Source of the DNA: Chondrosia reniformis
Lineage: Eukaryota > Porifera > Demospongiae > Chondrillida > Chondrillidae
Assembly (NCBI GenBank): GCA_947172415.1
Contig: OX359190.1
Location: forward strand, 4,588,001-4,652,000
DNA: 64,000 bases
Reading direction: 5' to 3'
Part shown: in pieces, positions 44,916-55,314 of the stretch
Layout of the letters: each line of letters starts with the position of its first letter
How positions within the stretch are numbered: position 1 is the stretch's first letter
The notes under the pieces: generated by a model
What the model was told of the DNA's origin: nothing
Databases searched by the model: none
The model's input: the letters and a program-made list of their open reading frames with translations, nothing else
Translations under genes and position numbers: made by a program

Positions 44916-47503
44916 CTATGGTGGCCGAGTGGGGTCTGTGAATACAGGCCATCCCATAGCTCAGGTGGCTGGTAGCCACGTGTATGTATGATGGCTGTTG
45001 CAGTCACTAGGGTGTGGGACCCCTGTGGCAAGTCACGTGCAAAGCCAAAGTCTCCCACTTTGCCCACGCCATATTTGTCAATGAGGATATTGGCCCTGAG
45101 TGTGGTATACCGGCAGCAGGAAATGCAGATGATCGAACATGTTAGGTTTTTAATGATGGAAATAACCAAACAAGTTCACACACAATGACTGACATGTACA
45201 ACATACGACTTAATGTCTTGATGAATGAGAGGTGGGTTGGCTCCATGCAGCCATGCCAAACCCCGACAGGCATCCTTTGAAACTCTAGCTCTCTCATTTA
45301 CAGACATGGCTGTAGTTTTCTGTATAATGCAAAATTACAATGTCAACATGCATTGTAACCGATGTAACCATATATTTATACGTATACAGCTCTAGCTTGC
45401 AAAATATATACAGCTTAACTGTGTGAAAGAACTAACCTCATGTAAATTGTCATAGAGGGATCCCTGCTCTAGGAACTCATACACAAGGGCGCAACAATCA
45501 GACTGTGCACAAAATCCCATGAGATCCACAAGGTTCCTGTGTCGGTACTTTCCTAGACTGTAGAGCTCACTTTTCAGCTGTTCTTTACTCTCACAGGGGT
45601 TTGTAGCACTCTGCACAATATTATATGCCCGTGCTTACAGCAATTGCATGCATATGCTTCAGTTCCAAATGCATGAGTTCACCTATATAGCTACTCAGGT
45701 GCATGGATATTGTATCATAACCCTAGAGGCAGCTATAGATGAATGATAAGAAGTAATACTTACTTGTGAAAGTACCTTCACTGCCACAAATGTGGAGCGC
45801 AAGTAGCCCTTGTAGACGTTGCCGAAACCACCAGAGCCCAGTAGATTTGAATAGTTCTGTGTGGCCTTTCGTAGCTCTTCTGCTGACAGCTCCAATAAGC
45901 AGCTGCCTTGCACAGGCATGGACTCCTTTGCACTCTTACTTTCTGTCAGGTCAATTGTCACATGACTAGTACTACTGGGCTGGCCTGGAGATAGACAACA
46001 CACAATCAATGCATGGAAAGGACTCTCCTTACCATCTACTCGAAGCTGGCCAGGCATCCAAAACATACAATTATACGTATACCATATGTATTTGCAAGTG
46101 CAGATAAATATATATAGCTGTATATTTAATTACCTTCCTTCTTTGCAAGCAAATTTTGGCAAGTACCAGTGACCGAGACAGGAGGAAGTACTGAGCTGGA
46201 AACTGAAGGTTTTGAAAATGTACAATTTATTGACATGATATACTAATGCTACAACCATGATACAGTTTTTGCTTTGTTTACATGCAGCATGTAAACAAAG
46301 CAAAAAATGTACCGATATAATATTGTATTTGGTCTGGTTTACCCTTCTTTCTTGCTTGGACATTCGGGGTTGGTCCAGCAACAGAGATCCTTGAATAGCT
46401 TGGGCAAGTCAAAGAGCTGGTAAATGAAACACTTCCATCCGGTACATCAGATTCTGAAGAAGCTAATAACCAATTGACGAAGCTAAATAAAGCATGATTG
46501 TGCCATGTGCAGAGACTAGTTTTATACCAATTATACATGCACAAGAAGTGCAGTTATACAGTCATACTGAGACTACACTTACATGGTGAGTCTTGATCAG
46601 GAGATTTACCTAAACCAAATTTAATTTGGTGTGGCGACTTCTTGATGGCAAGCAAGTAGTTGCCAATTGTCTAAGGCTTCCTGTTCCCCTTCACTGAAAG
46701 TTCACAATTCTGAATGACTGTACCATTCTGACGAAATAAAGTAAGTCCCCTATCCTTCACTTTCAGGGACACTGCTGCAACGGTCACCACTGATAGGTAA
46801 CAGTCATCACGTGACAACTGGACCTCCCTGTACCCAGACACCTGGCTGAACTTTCCCCTACCAACGTGTTCCATTCGACAGATAGATATCTTTCAATTGA
46901 AAAACAAATAGTTATATATAGCATGCAATTCATGATTGCAATAATATAGATAAGAGCATTGCAGACGCACCATCACAGAGTCGTCCTCGTCTTTCCTGGG
47001 CTTCTTGGCCTTGCCTTTGCCCAACTGTGCCATGCGCTTTGCACGTTGCACAACTGCATAAGGTCATGGGAATAAAGTGTAATATCACAATTCCTAAGAT
47101 GGTGATGCATGTATTGCGGTTAGCAAATTCACGCATTCAAGGTAATAGCAGTTACATGTAGTTGCATGCATTGTACAGCACCACACATTGCATCATAAAC
47201 TCCATATTCGGTGTATATATATAGCAACTGATGCTTACTGTCAGCCACACGGGGACTTGAAAGCTCTACATTAATGCCTGGTGATTTGGTGTGTTCTAAA
47301 GTTACAATCAGAGAGAGTAGCCACAGAATGTATTAGCAAATTAAAGTTTCACTAAAAGTAACGGCAAGCAGTAGCCAGCTGCAGCTAGCTATCTCTGGAA
47401 ATTAGCTACCAGTTTCATGTTCTTCATCCAGATGCATCAACTCCTCTATTCCCTCCTTGAGGAGGCTGCTTAGTTCTAACAAACGTTCCTTCTTCTGGGC
47501 CAT
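44894..47503 (-). pseudogene. IRAK/Pelle-like kinase, truncated, ten exons
   Basis: Exons (minus): 47,503-47,410; 47,295-47,239; 47,053-46,971; 46,889-46,583; 46,462-46,343; 46,202-46,134; 45,984-45,764; 45,610-45,437; 45,319-45,207; 45,095 to 44,894. All junctions are GT-AG with compatible phase. Exon 1 is a short helix (MAQKKERLLELSSLLKEG). Exon 4 is an unrecognised domain and holds an in-frame TAG at 46,673-46,671 where a Trp would fit. Exons 5-6 are Ser-rich linkers. Exons 7-10 give the kinase: GSGGFGNVYKG and VAVKVL (ATP site), LVYEFLEQGSLYDNL, HQDIKSANILID (catalytic loop), DFGFARD, ending at GYQPPELWDG. The C-lobe after subdomain VIII is missing and the frame runs into the terminal inverted repeat. 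Unlikely to be an active enzyme. Confidence 0.8.
46266..46306. promoter_or_regulatory. Perfect 20-bp-arm palindrome with forkhead-type sites
   Basis: Inside the intron between kinase exons 5 and 6. Arms TTTTTGCTTTGTTTACATGC and the exact inverse surround a single A. Each arm holds TGTTTAC, the forkhead consensus. Regulatory function is inferred only from the motif. Confidence 0.4.
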
Positions 47504-47581
47504 GTGCAACCGTCCAAGCCAAGCAAGCACGTGTGCGCGGTCGCGGCGAGACGATTAGAATGCACGAGGCGGCCAATTATA

Positions 47582-47665
47582 GAGGCCGCTTGTGGCCCAG
47601 CCATTTTAGCCGCTTGTGGCGCGGCCATCTTAGCCGCTTGTGGCGTGGCCATATTAGCCGCTGCG
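47582..47665 (-). promoter_or_regulatory. 24-bp tandem repeats with YY1-like cores upstream of kinase
   Basis: Three full units and a partial unit of GCCGCTTGTGGCGCGGCCAT plus YTTA lie about 80-160 bp upstream of the kinase ATG. Each unit contains a GGCCATNTTA core resembling a YY1 site in reverse. The region is far more GC-rich than its surroundings. A promoter role is plausible. Confidence 0.45.
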
Positions 47666-47696
47666 GCCTCGGCCTGACCCCACTCGGCCACCATAG

Positions 47697-47970
47697 AAAA
47701 CAAAAAACGTGTCATCCCTACATAGGGAGTACTCCCTGATAAGCTTTTGGACTAATTGTTAAACGAAACTACTGCAAATTTACGGAGCTGTATTCTTTTG
47801 TAGAAGCGAGAGCGATAACGGTATTATTAAGCATGACGGTTTTCATGACCCTAGAGTCAAGGCCTCAATATAGTTGCCATTTTAATGACGTCATATTCAG
47901 TCGAATATTGCGAAAACAAAATGGTTTTAATTATACGAATCTAATTCCTAGCCCATGCTCCATAAAAAGT
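47697..47970 (+). mobile_element. MITE A tip (reverse) joined to a second MITE A (forward)
   Basis: 47,697-47,742 is the reversed tip that completes the copy broken at 44,915. From 47,743 (AAGCTTTTGGACTAATTG) a forward MITE A interior lacking its 5' part runs to about 47,970, and MITE B follows. Confidence 0.65.
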
Positions 47971-47987
47971 ACAGAAACTAGAGAACA

Positions 47988-48215
47988 ATAAAAAATTTCA
48001 ACAAATATAGTGAAGATGTAGGGATGGTACAAAAAGCACAGAAACAAGAAAGGGATGTTGCACAGTAAAGTATTAGCTATATATGCATGAATCACGCAAC
48101 ATCCTTGCTTGTAGGATTCATGTATAGCTAATGCTTCACTGTGTAACATTCCTTTCTTGTTTCTCTACTTTTTATGCCATCCGTACATCTTCACTATTTT
48201 TGTAGAAAATTTTTA
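47988..48215. mobile_element. MITE B (hairpin), copy 4
   Basis: Palindrome with arms about 105 nt, GGGATGTTGCACAGTAAAG mirrored by CTTCACTGTGTAACATTCC. Confidence 0.8.
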
Positions 48216-48267
48216 ATATTTCTATACTAATATCTATATAATTATCAATGGCGAAAATGTATGAGCA

Positions 48268-48545
48268 ATTAACTTAGTATAATCAAAAGAAAAATAGAAC
48301 GTTTCGGTCACGTAGGCCTTAATTCCTCAGCTATTATTAACGTAGTATAATCAAAAGAAGAATAGAACGTTTCGGTCACGTAGGCCTTAATTCCTCAGCT
48401 ATTATTATTAACGTAGTATAATCAAAAGAAAAATAGAACGTTTCGGTCACGTAGGCCTTTATTCCCCAGCTATTATTAACGTAGTGTAATCAAAAGAAAA
48501 GTAGAACATTTCGGTCACGTAGGCCTTTATTGGCCTTCCTCCGCT
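48268..48545. repeat. 67-70-bp minisatellite, four units
   Basis: Units begin TTAACGTAGTATAATCAAAA and include AGAACGTTTCGGTCACGTAG and GCCTT...CCTCAGC. Sizes differ by TAT insertions at the unit junction. Confidence 0.85.
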
Positions 48546-49143
48546 ATACTATATGAATTACTCATAAGTTTTCACAATAGAAAATTAACATTGATAACGA
48601 CTAGTGATGATTCGTGACGTTTCAGTGCTGGTGCTCCGCTTCACGTGCAGGTCACATGCTAGAGACACTTCTGCCTGGAATGTGACACATCTGTAGGTGC
48701 TAATATGACAATTTACAAAAATCGGAAATTTGCAGACATGTTCCACATGCGCATGCGGTAAGTGGTCTGATGGTTTGTCCCATGGTGTGGTCGCCCCAGC
48801 AGATCAACTGGCTTCGAAGCCGTGCAACCCGTTTCAAAACCGGTCAGAAGTTACGTAACGGGTCTTAAGATATATACCACACTGATTAGCCCAAATGATG
48901 GCGAAACAGCTGTTTTGGTCCTTTGATGAATTATTTTCATCTTGGATGACTGGAAGGCGATCACCGGTTGCCAATTTAAATAGGACTTCAGTTCCCCAGT
49001 CAAGATTAGACTTTGGTCACTTGACTGGTTTGGCGTAATGGTTTCCATTGATTATTTTGCTTATCAGATGATATTAGACTGCAGGTAAAGTCAAACTTCT
49101 GTATAACAAACCCACTTTGGACTGCAAAAAAAGTTCACTACAG
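48546..49143. other. No gene recognised
   Basis: No coding unit or repeat that I can support. The minus-strand ORF 48,851-49,048 has no motif. Confidence 0.35.
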
Positions 49144-51000
49144 TGGAACCCCTCTAATCCGGACACTTAGGGACATTCCCAAACTGTCCTTATTATAGGG
49201 GTGTCCACTTTTCAGGGTTTTTATTATGCAGAGCCTAAGGCTCATTCATATATGTCCTATATATATATAGGCATTTATATGCCTTCAGCATACACTCACA
49301 CACTATGCAATACATTAAACAACATAGAGAAAGTCAGTTATATAAGTTTATTGCTTTAAAAAGTAATTGGTAATGTTAGTTTGCACTTGGTTAACTGCTG
49401 CTGAATATATATTGTAGCTGCACAACTGTGTTCACAAGTGAATTAGCTTTGGTTGCTTCTGAGGTGTACCTTTTCCCTTCCAAAAATGATGGAACACCTT
49501 CAAGGCAAATAACAGCTTCTTCAAATGTCTTGATACAGTGCACATTTTCTGTTTCACTTTCATTAAGGTCCTCTTCTGCATCACTATCAGACTCTAATAT
49601 AACATGCTTACTCTGTGGGCCAAGTTCAGCTATAAAATCCTCTTCCCATGTTTCATCTGCAAACTCAGCACACACAGGAATGTCAGATTCAGCTGAAATT
49701 AGGTCTAGTGCTGAACATTGGTCTTGATCCCCTTGCACACCTTTTACAAGGTCTGCAAGTTCGCTGTCAATTGTAGTTATGTCAGCTCTATCTGCACTAT
49801 CATTGTCTGCAAATGGATCCTTGTCACCTGAAACAACAGTACGAACGAGTGTAAAATCACTTTTCAAGAAACCTGCCTTTCTGAAACACTTTTTGATTGT
49901 ATCTGAGCTAACATTTGTCCATGCTGCTGGGATCCATCTAATAGTATGAAGTATATTTAATGATTGCAGCAGATGAACATTGCTCGATCTTTGCTAATAT
50001 GAAGTGCATCAAAAGCTTACAATAATGAACTTTGAAGCTGTGTATTATCCCAAGGTCTAATGGTTGAAGAAGTGATGTGGTATTAGCTAGTAAGAAAACA
50101 ATTCTGATGTTACTTAATTTTCTATCCAAATCCTCAGGATGGCATCCAGCATTATCCATAGACAAAATAACAGACCGACCTTTACTTCTTAACTTTCTGT
50201 TAATTTCAGTAAGAATATGCTCCAATATGTCTCCTGTCATCCAAGCTTTGGCTTGGCTGAAGTATTGAACTGGTAGCTGGTCTTTCTTGATTCCTTTAAA
50301 ACATTGTGGATTTTCAATTGGTTTTGTTTCAGCATTACCAGAAGCTTTCACTACAAAAGCCACTGTTACCCTGTTCTTGCTTTGCTTTCCTCCCTTACAC
50401 TCTTTTGGCTTCTGTCCGAATCCCTTGTCAGCCAGAGCCCTCCAAAAGCATCCTGTCTCATCTATGTTCCACACATCTTCACAGGAATAACCTTCAACAA
50501 TATTGGGAATCTTTTGCTTTCAGGACTCTACTGTTAAACCACTAACATCTTCTGATTCTCCACTTACAGTCATCTTCCTTATGTTATGTCTCTTTTTCCA
50601 TCGGTCTAACCAGCCATTTGAAGCCTTGAAACTTTGAGCTACACCAAGTTTCTGAGCAATCTCCACTGCTTTTTCAGTCTGGTGTCTTCCATCAGGATAA
50701 ATATTCTTCGAGATAGCAAGCAGGTACCATTGATACAGGGCTTCATTTACATCAGCATATTTTGACTCACGTACTCGCTTTCTAGTGTGTCGCACTTCAG
50801 CAGAAGTATTGTTCTCATATAGTCTGACAATCTTATCCTTGTCCTTCAAGATAGTGCTGATTTGTGTCTTTCCACACTGAAATTTTTCAGCCAGCTTTCG
50901 AATGCTTACTTTATTTTCTCTTTCACTAGTTTTGACTACATCATACTTCAGTTCTAGAGATAGATCGTTTCGTTTTTCGCTGCCATGAGACAGAATGTGG
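49144..51000 (-). mobile_element. Tigger/pogo element, left end and transposase
   Basis: A pogo-type terminus CAGTGGAACCCCTCTAATCC starts at 49,144, preceded by TA. I could not find its inverted mate to the right, so the right end is lost or lies further away. The transposase runs on the minus strand toward this end. Confidence 0.6.
49391..51000 (-). pseudogene. Tigger/pogo (CENP-B-like) transposase, lightly broken
   Basis: The N-terminal CENP-B-type HTH (KRNDLSLELKYDVVKTSE, VSIRKLAEKFQCGKTQIST, about 50,990-50,860) leads into the second HTH (50,520-50,849; YPDGRHQTEKAVEIAQ, SNGWLDRWKKRHNI). A TGA follows TVES at about 50,520. The DDE core then reads VWNIDETGCFWRALADKG (first Asp), VILSMDNAGCHPEDL (second Asp) and TSLLQPLDLGIIHSFK (third acidic). 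A frameshift near 49,940 joins KKCFRKAGFLKSDF to the acidic C-terminal tail (49,391-49,867). Only about one stop and one or two frameshifts, so decay is recent. Confidence 0.85.
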
Positions 51001-51099
51001 TCAGCTTTTAGATGATGTAATTCGACACGTGAATTTAAACTGTCAACATACGACCACTAAATCGAACTATAGTTGTGCAAGTCAAGTAAACGTATAATA

Positions 51100-51431
51100 A
51101 TGGCCAGTCAACCACCTGGTGATAGCATATTTATAGAAGTACCCTCACATATGCGAGGATATCATGCCTATCAAGATGCATGGCAACCGACCATACAATA
51201 AGGGCTATCGTTGAACAGAGAACCAATAATATCGAGGACAATACAGCAGTGGCCGTTTTGAAGAGCCTTACTGTTGTAGGACACGTACCTAAGGAAATAG
51301 CAGAGGTGACAGGTAATGAAGTAAATCGTGGCGCTGGACATGGTTTGGAGATTCCATGTACATACCATCTGTATGATCCTAAAGCTTACTGTGATGGATT
51401 GAAGAAGATCCTTGAAGAATTCACCAGCTGA
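51100..51431 (+). pseudogene. HIRAN-domain ORF, broken, divergent to Tigger
   Basis: From ATG 51,100: SIFIEVPSHMRGYHAYQDAW, then a frame change near 51,180, then NTAVAVLKSLTVVGHVPKEI, VTGNEVNR and GLEIPCTYHLYDPKAYCDGL to a TGA at 51,429. A G-YH-Y-x-D-W start, AVAV, VGHVPKEI and LEIPC are the landmarks of HIRAN domains, which bind DNA ends in HLTF/Rad5 helicases. About 20 residues are missing between KEIAE and VTG. It starts about 100 bp from the Tigger start in the opposite direction, so the two could have shared a promoter. Small stand-alone HIRAN ORFs also occur in animal transposon contexts as I recall. Confidence 0.65.
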
Positions 51432-52476
51432 AATGTTATTACCTTTCTACTATAATTATTGTCCGCTTTAAAGACTGTATTTTCGCTGTACAAGGATATA
51501 TGTTCGGATTTATAGTGTAACAATGGCCATTGAGTACACGGTGTTGGAAAGCCAGGTAAATTAAGTTGAGGATTAATGTAATATCCTTAACATTTTACAA
51601 AATATAACTCAATTTATTAATAAATGTTTCCTGCATGGCCTGTAGTCTTGGCTGTGCTCAAGATTGATGCAGCATTTTCTCTTTGAGATACTCTGAAAAG
51701 GGTAGCTGGTTGAAGCTAGATCTCCATGCTCGTAAGGATGCGAGATCCAAGAACCCTGTTGAAATCTAGTGCTTCTGGCCCAATAAACCCTGCAGTTACA
51801 ACTAAAAATGGAAGAAAAAATGGCCAGGTTCCAAATAGGAGTATTTCGAAGTCTTTCTTTTTTCAGCTTGTTTGGCCACCTCCCCTACCTGCCTGGGCTT
51901 CATAAGAGGGAACAAAGGCAGTGGGACATGCATGTGGCATCCCACACCAATGGCCGCCCTCGAGACCAAGGGTAATTAAGCTGTTATATAGGATGTGGGC
52001 ATATATAGCAGGTAATGTTGGTATCTGTATATACCTATATATATGTATAGATATTTAAAAAATGAAATTAGAAGTAGGGATGGCAGTGCTTCGAACAGTC
52101 ACTAGCAAATCAGGAAGTGGTGACAAAACCAGAAAAGCATCATGTGATAAGGAAAACAATACATAACCATACTTATATAATGAAATTTAAGCGACTTAAC
52201 CATATGCATCACTTTTGTGTTTGGGCGCATCAGAATAACCGACGTAGGGAGGATATGCCCAAACATGGAAGTGATGTGTATGTTTAAATTTTAAAAGAAC
52301 TAAAGATGCATTCACTGCTAATTTATATTGGTTGTGTGTGCTTTTATTAATTTGTGCGAATTAGTTATATCTTTTGATTAATGCATGAAACATGACATGA
52401 ATATGATATATGTGTTACTGTTTTAAATATAACTACTAATTTTGTACATAATGATAATACAAAGTAATATTAAACA
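51432..52476. other. No gene recognised
   Basis: AT-rich, with short TATA-type simple repeats near 52,020-52,060. No coding unit I can support. Confidence 0.35.
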
Positions 52477-53023
52477 TTTGCTACAAAAATAGTGAAGATG
52501 TAGGGATGGTGCAAAAAGTACAGAAACACTGAGAAAGGGTGTTACACAGTGAAGCTTTAGCTGTGCGTGGATCATACAAGCACAACATATGGAAGCATTT
52601 TGCATGGTGTGCTTCCCACATGGTGTCTACTCTTTTTCTTCCCATGTACATACCACCACAGAGGTAGCCTTTGTCATTCTGTGAAAACAAATGTTTTATT
52701 CCTTTGAGCCATTTAAATTTCACACATAGCATGTGTGTAACAAAATTGTTACCTATATGTCCTACTTCCCTATACACATTGCAGCCTTTACACTTATTTA
52801 TAATTTCACTGCATGTCATTGTGGAATATTCATGTTAGGGGGACTGCAGCTTCATCTGCCCCAGTTCCTAAGCCAATGTTGCCAGATGTAGGGATATGTT
52901 GCAAGACCCTTGTTTGTATATATACATATATGATTGATGCACAGCTAATGCTTCACTGTGTAACAGCCTTTCTTGTTTTTTACTTTTTGCACCATCTATA
53001 TCTTCACTATTTTTTTCGAAATT
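52477..53023. mobile_element. MITE B relative with 330-bp loop insert
   Basis: Outer arms match the hairpin MITE (52,477-52,575 and 52,905-53,023), but about 330 bp of unrelated sequence fills the loop. The insert encodes, on the minus strand (about 52,580-52,819), CSEIINKCKGCNVYREVGHI, THMLCVKFKWLKGIKHL, YLCGGMYMGRKRVDTM and WEAHHAKCFHM. This Cys/His-rich fragment looks like protein-coding origin, but I do not recognise the family. Confidence 0.6.
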
Positions 53024-53426
53024 TTTAATTATTGAATTGTACCATGTGCACACTCTGCATGTATATGGTCTTTGTATACCCCATGTAGCACTGTACAGAA
53101 ATTTATCAATATAAAAAAACAATACGTTTAACAAGATATATATATGTAACTACAATTGCTTTCCTTTCTTTTTTACTGAATATACAGTAAAAGAGAATTT
53201 GAAGCAATTTGATATATATACGTACATACACCTAACAAGAAGGCATTAACACAGCTACAACTGTTACACATGAAGGGCATAATACTCTTTTATGCACTCC
53301 TGATTTTATATACAGGTTGTTAGATATATGTACTTACATACTATAGTAACGTATGTTAACTGTAATTATATAGTTGCCATATATATATGCATTTTGAGAA
53401 TGCCTGTTGCATTTGTATGATGTATC
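53024..53426. other. No gene recognised
   Basis: AT-rich spacer with simple TATATA runs. Confidence 0.4.
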
Positions 53427-53616
53427 ATTATATTTTAGCCTCATTTGCCACCAATTTGCACAATACATCATTATTCAACACATGTCACACCTGTTCAGTT
53501 TAAACTGGCTTTGCAACCTCCTCACCATTCTAACAGATAAAGACCCACGGGTCGAAACATCTTAATCTTTGTTTTTAAAGAAGTGTTGCTGATTGCTCAA
53601 ATAATTTCCTATCATA
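53427..53616 (+). repeat. Pseudo-LTR, left
   Basis: Starts ATTATATTTTAGCCTCATTT; aligns with 55,125-55,314 over its whole length. Ends CTAT CAT after a GTGTTGCTGATTGCTC block. Confidence 0.85.
53534..53561 (+). ncRNA. Hammerhead motif, left copy, damaged
   Basis: CAGATAA in place of CTGATGA, then GACCC/GGGTC stem II, GAAAC and ATC. Two core substitutions should abolish cleavage. Confidence 0.6.
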
Positions 53617-53639
53617 ATTATCACAACAAGTACCCCTTA

Positions 53640-54640
53640 TCATTTCATAAATCGCTTGGAGCAAGCCAATGTACAAGTTACCTACAGACTGAGGAACATA
53701 ACCATCAGGTTAGCCAAAGCCAATAACCACATCACATTTCTTATAAGATGCAAATCCCAGAATGTCCAGATCAGAAACTCAAAAACACCTACTATGACAA
53801 CTAGACCAACAACAATATAGAGCAATGGAAAATTGGGTTAATAAGCATGAAGAAATTGCCTATCAGAAGAGTAAAAGAAGACACCTAAAGATATTTGATT
53901 GACTCATCCTGGAGGACCAATGTCAGCACACGACTAGAAAATTGGTTCATAATTACAGCAGCAGAGAAATTGACAAAATTGAAGAAGTACTTGCCTTTGG
54001 TTTGAACTTTGCTCTCACCCCGAGTACCATACCAACCAAGGAGATCATAGCCAGAACTGAAGCACCCTCAAGAACAATGAATGGTAATAGGGCATAGGCC
54101 CATCCAGGGTGAAATGGTGTCTAAAGCATAGACAAGCCCCCAAACCAAACATTACAAGATTACAAAAACTAGCAATCAAGAGACTAAAGGAGGATATGTC
54201 CATCAAGATTCTTCTGGGATATAAAGGTAAAGCAGTGGTAATCATCATTGACACCACAGAATACAATCAAAGGATGGAGGAACTACTAAATTAGGACACC
54301 TACAAGAGACTTGCAACAGATCCCACTACAAAAATAGAAAGAGGACTCAACCAGATGCTGAAAGGTGCTGAGAATAAGGGATTCATTGATAGAAACAAAA
54401 GATTGTATCTGGCTCTAGCTCACTGCCAACCACTAGAAGTTTATGGTCTACCAAAGATACATAAAGACAATAGACCTTTCAGACCCATCGTATCCTCAAC
54501 GAAATCACCAACTTACAATCTCACAAAAGAACTAGCCAAGATACTAACACCCCTCTGTGGTAAGACCTCTCATCATGTATGTGATTTAACTCACTTCGTT
54601 CGTTTTTTAGATGGTGTTCAACTAGGAACTCTGGAATGAG
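53640..54640 (+). pseudogene. Penelope-type RT, N-terminal part
   Basis: Fragments in order: SSWRTNVSTRLENW, KYLPLVFNFALTPSTIPTKE, ITRLQKLAIKRLKEDMSIKI with LLGYKGKAVVIIIDTTEYNQ (54,109-54,294, stop), then YGLPKIHKDNRPFRPIVSST (54,430-54,510) and ILTPLCGKTSHHV. These are the region upstream of, and RT motifs 1-2 of, Penelope RTs. Motifs A to E, with the catalytic Asp residues, are deleted between about 54,640 and 54,780. Confidence 0.75.
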
Positions 54641-54795
54641 GACCAATGGATTTTTTGTTTACCCTATGTCAAAAGTCTTAGTGAAACCTTAAAACAAATA
54701 TGTCACCCCTCAACATTAAACTGGTACATAAGTCTATGAACACACTCTAATCTATACTAACCAAACTGAAGACACAAAAATGCCAAGAAAAGAGA

Positions 54796-55050
54796 ACAGG
54801 TGTTATCTATCAAATTCCTTGCCAATGTGGAGAGATTTACATAGGGGAAACATGCAAGATACTACCACAAAGAATGGCAGAGCATAAGAGAGCAGTACAG
54901 AGGGCGGATATGAACAACTCCTTAGTCGCACATGTGCAAAGCACAGTGCATGACATATCCTCGGCCAAGGCCACCGTGATTGAAGGTGAACAACACAGGT
55001 TGAGAAGGAAGATTAAGGAGGCAATCCCATCCATTCCAATAAACGCCTGA
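54796..55050 (+). pseudogene. GIY-YIG endonuclease domain of the Penelope element
   Basis: Open from 54,796 to a TGA at 55,048: TGVIYQIPCQCGEIYIGETC, then LPQRMAEHKRAVQ, SLVAHV and EGEQHRLRRKIKEAI. GIY-like (VIY), YIG, Arg, His and Glu positions are visible. Located at the C-terminal end of the element ORF, as in canonical EN+ Penelope-like elements and unlike the permuted element at 23.6 kb. Confidence 0.8.
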
Positions 55051-55124
55051 ATTAGGGATTAAACAGGGATTAATTTTGGATCCAATATGGATTGACATTC
55101 TGTAGTTCACCATATTCTATTTTT

Positions 55125-55314
55125 ATTATATTTTAGCCTCATTCGCCGCCACTTTTCACAATACATCATTATTCAACATACCTCACACCTGTTCTATTTA
55201 AACTGGCTTTGTAACCTCCTCACCATTCTAACTGATGAAGACCCACGGGTAGAAACGTCTTTAATCTTTGTTTTTAAAGAAGTGTTGCTGATTGCTCGAT
55301 TAATTTCCTATCAT
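55125..55314 (+). repeat. Pseudo-LTR, right
   Basis: Direct repeat of 53,427-53,616, with single-base differences and small indels. Confidence 0.85.
55232..55259 (+). ncRNA. Hammerhead motif, right copy, core intact
   Basis: CTGATGA (55,232-55,238), an ACCC/GGGT stem, GAAAC (55,252-55,256) and the GTC cleavage triplet. The stem II base shows A opposite A, and helix I is short. Better preserved than the left copy. Confidence 0.6.

Larger units (their letters stand above)
44916..47696 (-). mobile_element. TIR-bounded element carrying a kinase fragment
   Basis: CTATGGTGGCCGAGTGGGGT is at the left edge and its exact inverse at the right edge (21-bp TIR in all). AAAA on both sides is consistent with a short target duplication. 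The insert splits a MITE A copy exactly. The interior is occupied by the promoter and ten exons of a truncated IRAK-like kinase; no transposase is present. This is the architecture of a gene-capturing (Pack-type) non-autonomous element. Confidence 0.65.
53427..55314 (+). mobile_element. Canonical Penelope-like element with pseudo-LTRs
   Basis: Two direct repeats of about 190 bp (53,427-53,616 and 55,125-55,314), each with a hammerhead-type motif, flank a decayed ORF in the order RT then GIY-YIG. This is the standard Penelope/Poseidon-type layout. Most of the RT core is deleted. Confidence 0.85.

Noticed and set aside
47476..47715. Ala-rich minus-strand ORF with repeated MATPQAAKM-type units
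   Set aside because: A translation of the 24-bp promoter repeat in an unrelated frame; the kinase start at 47,503 explains the region better.
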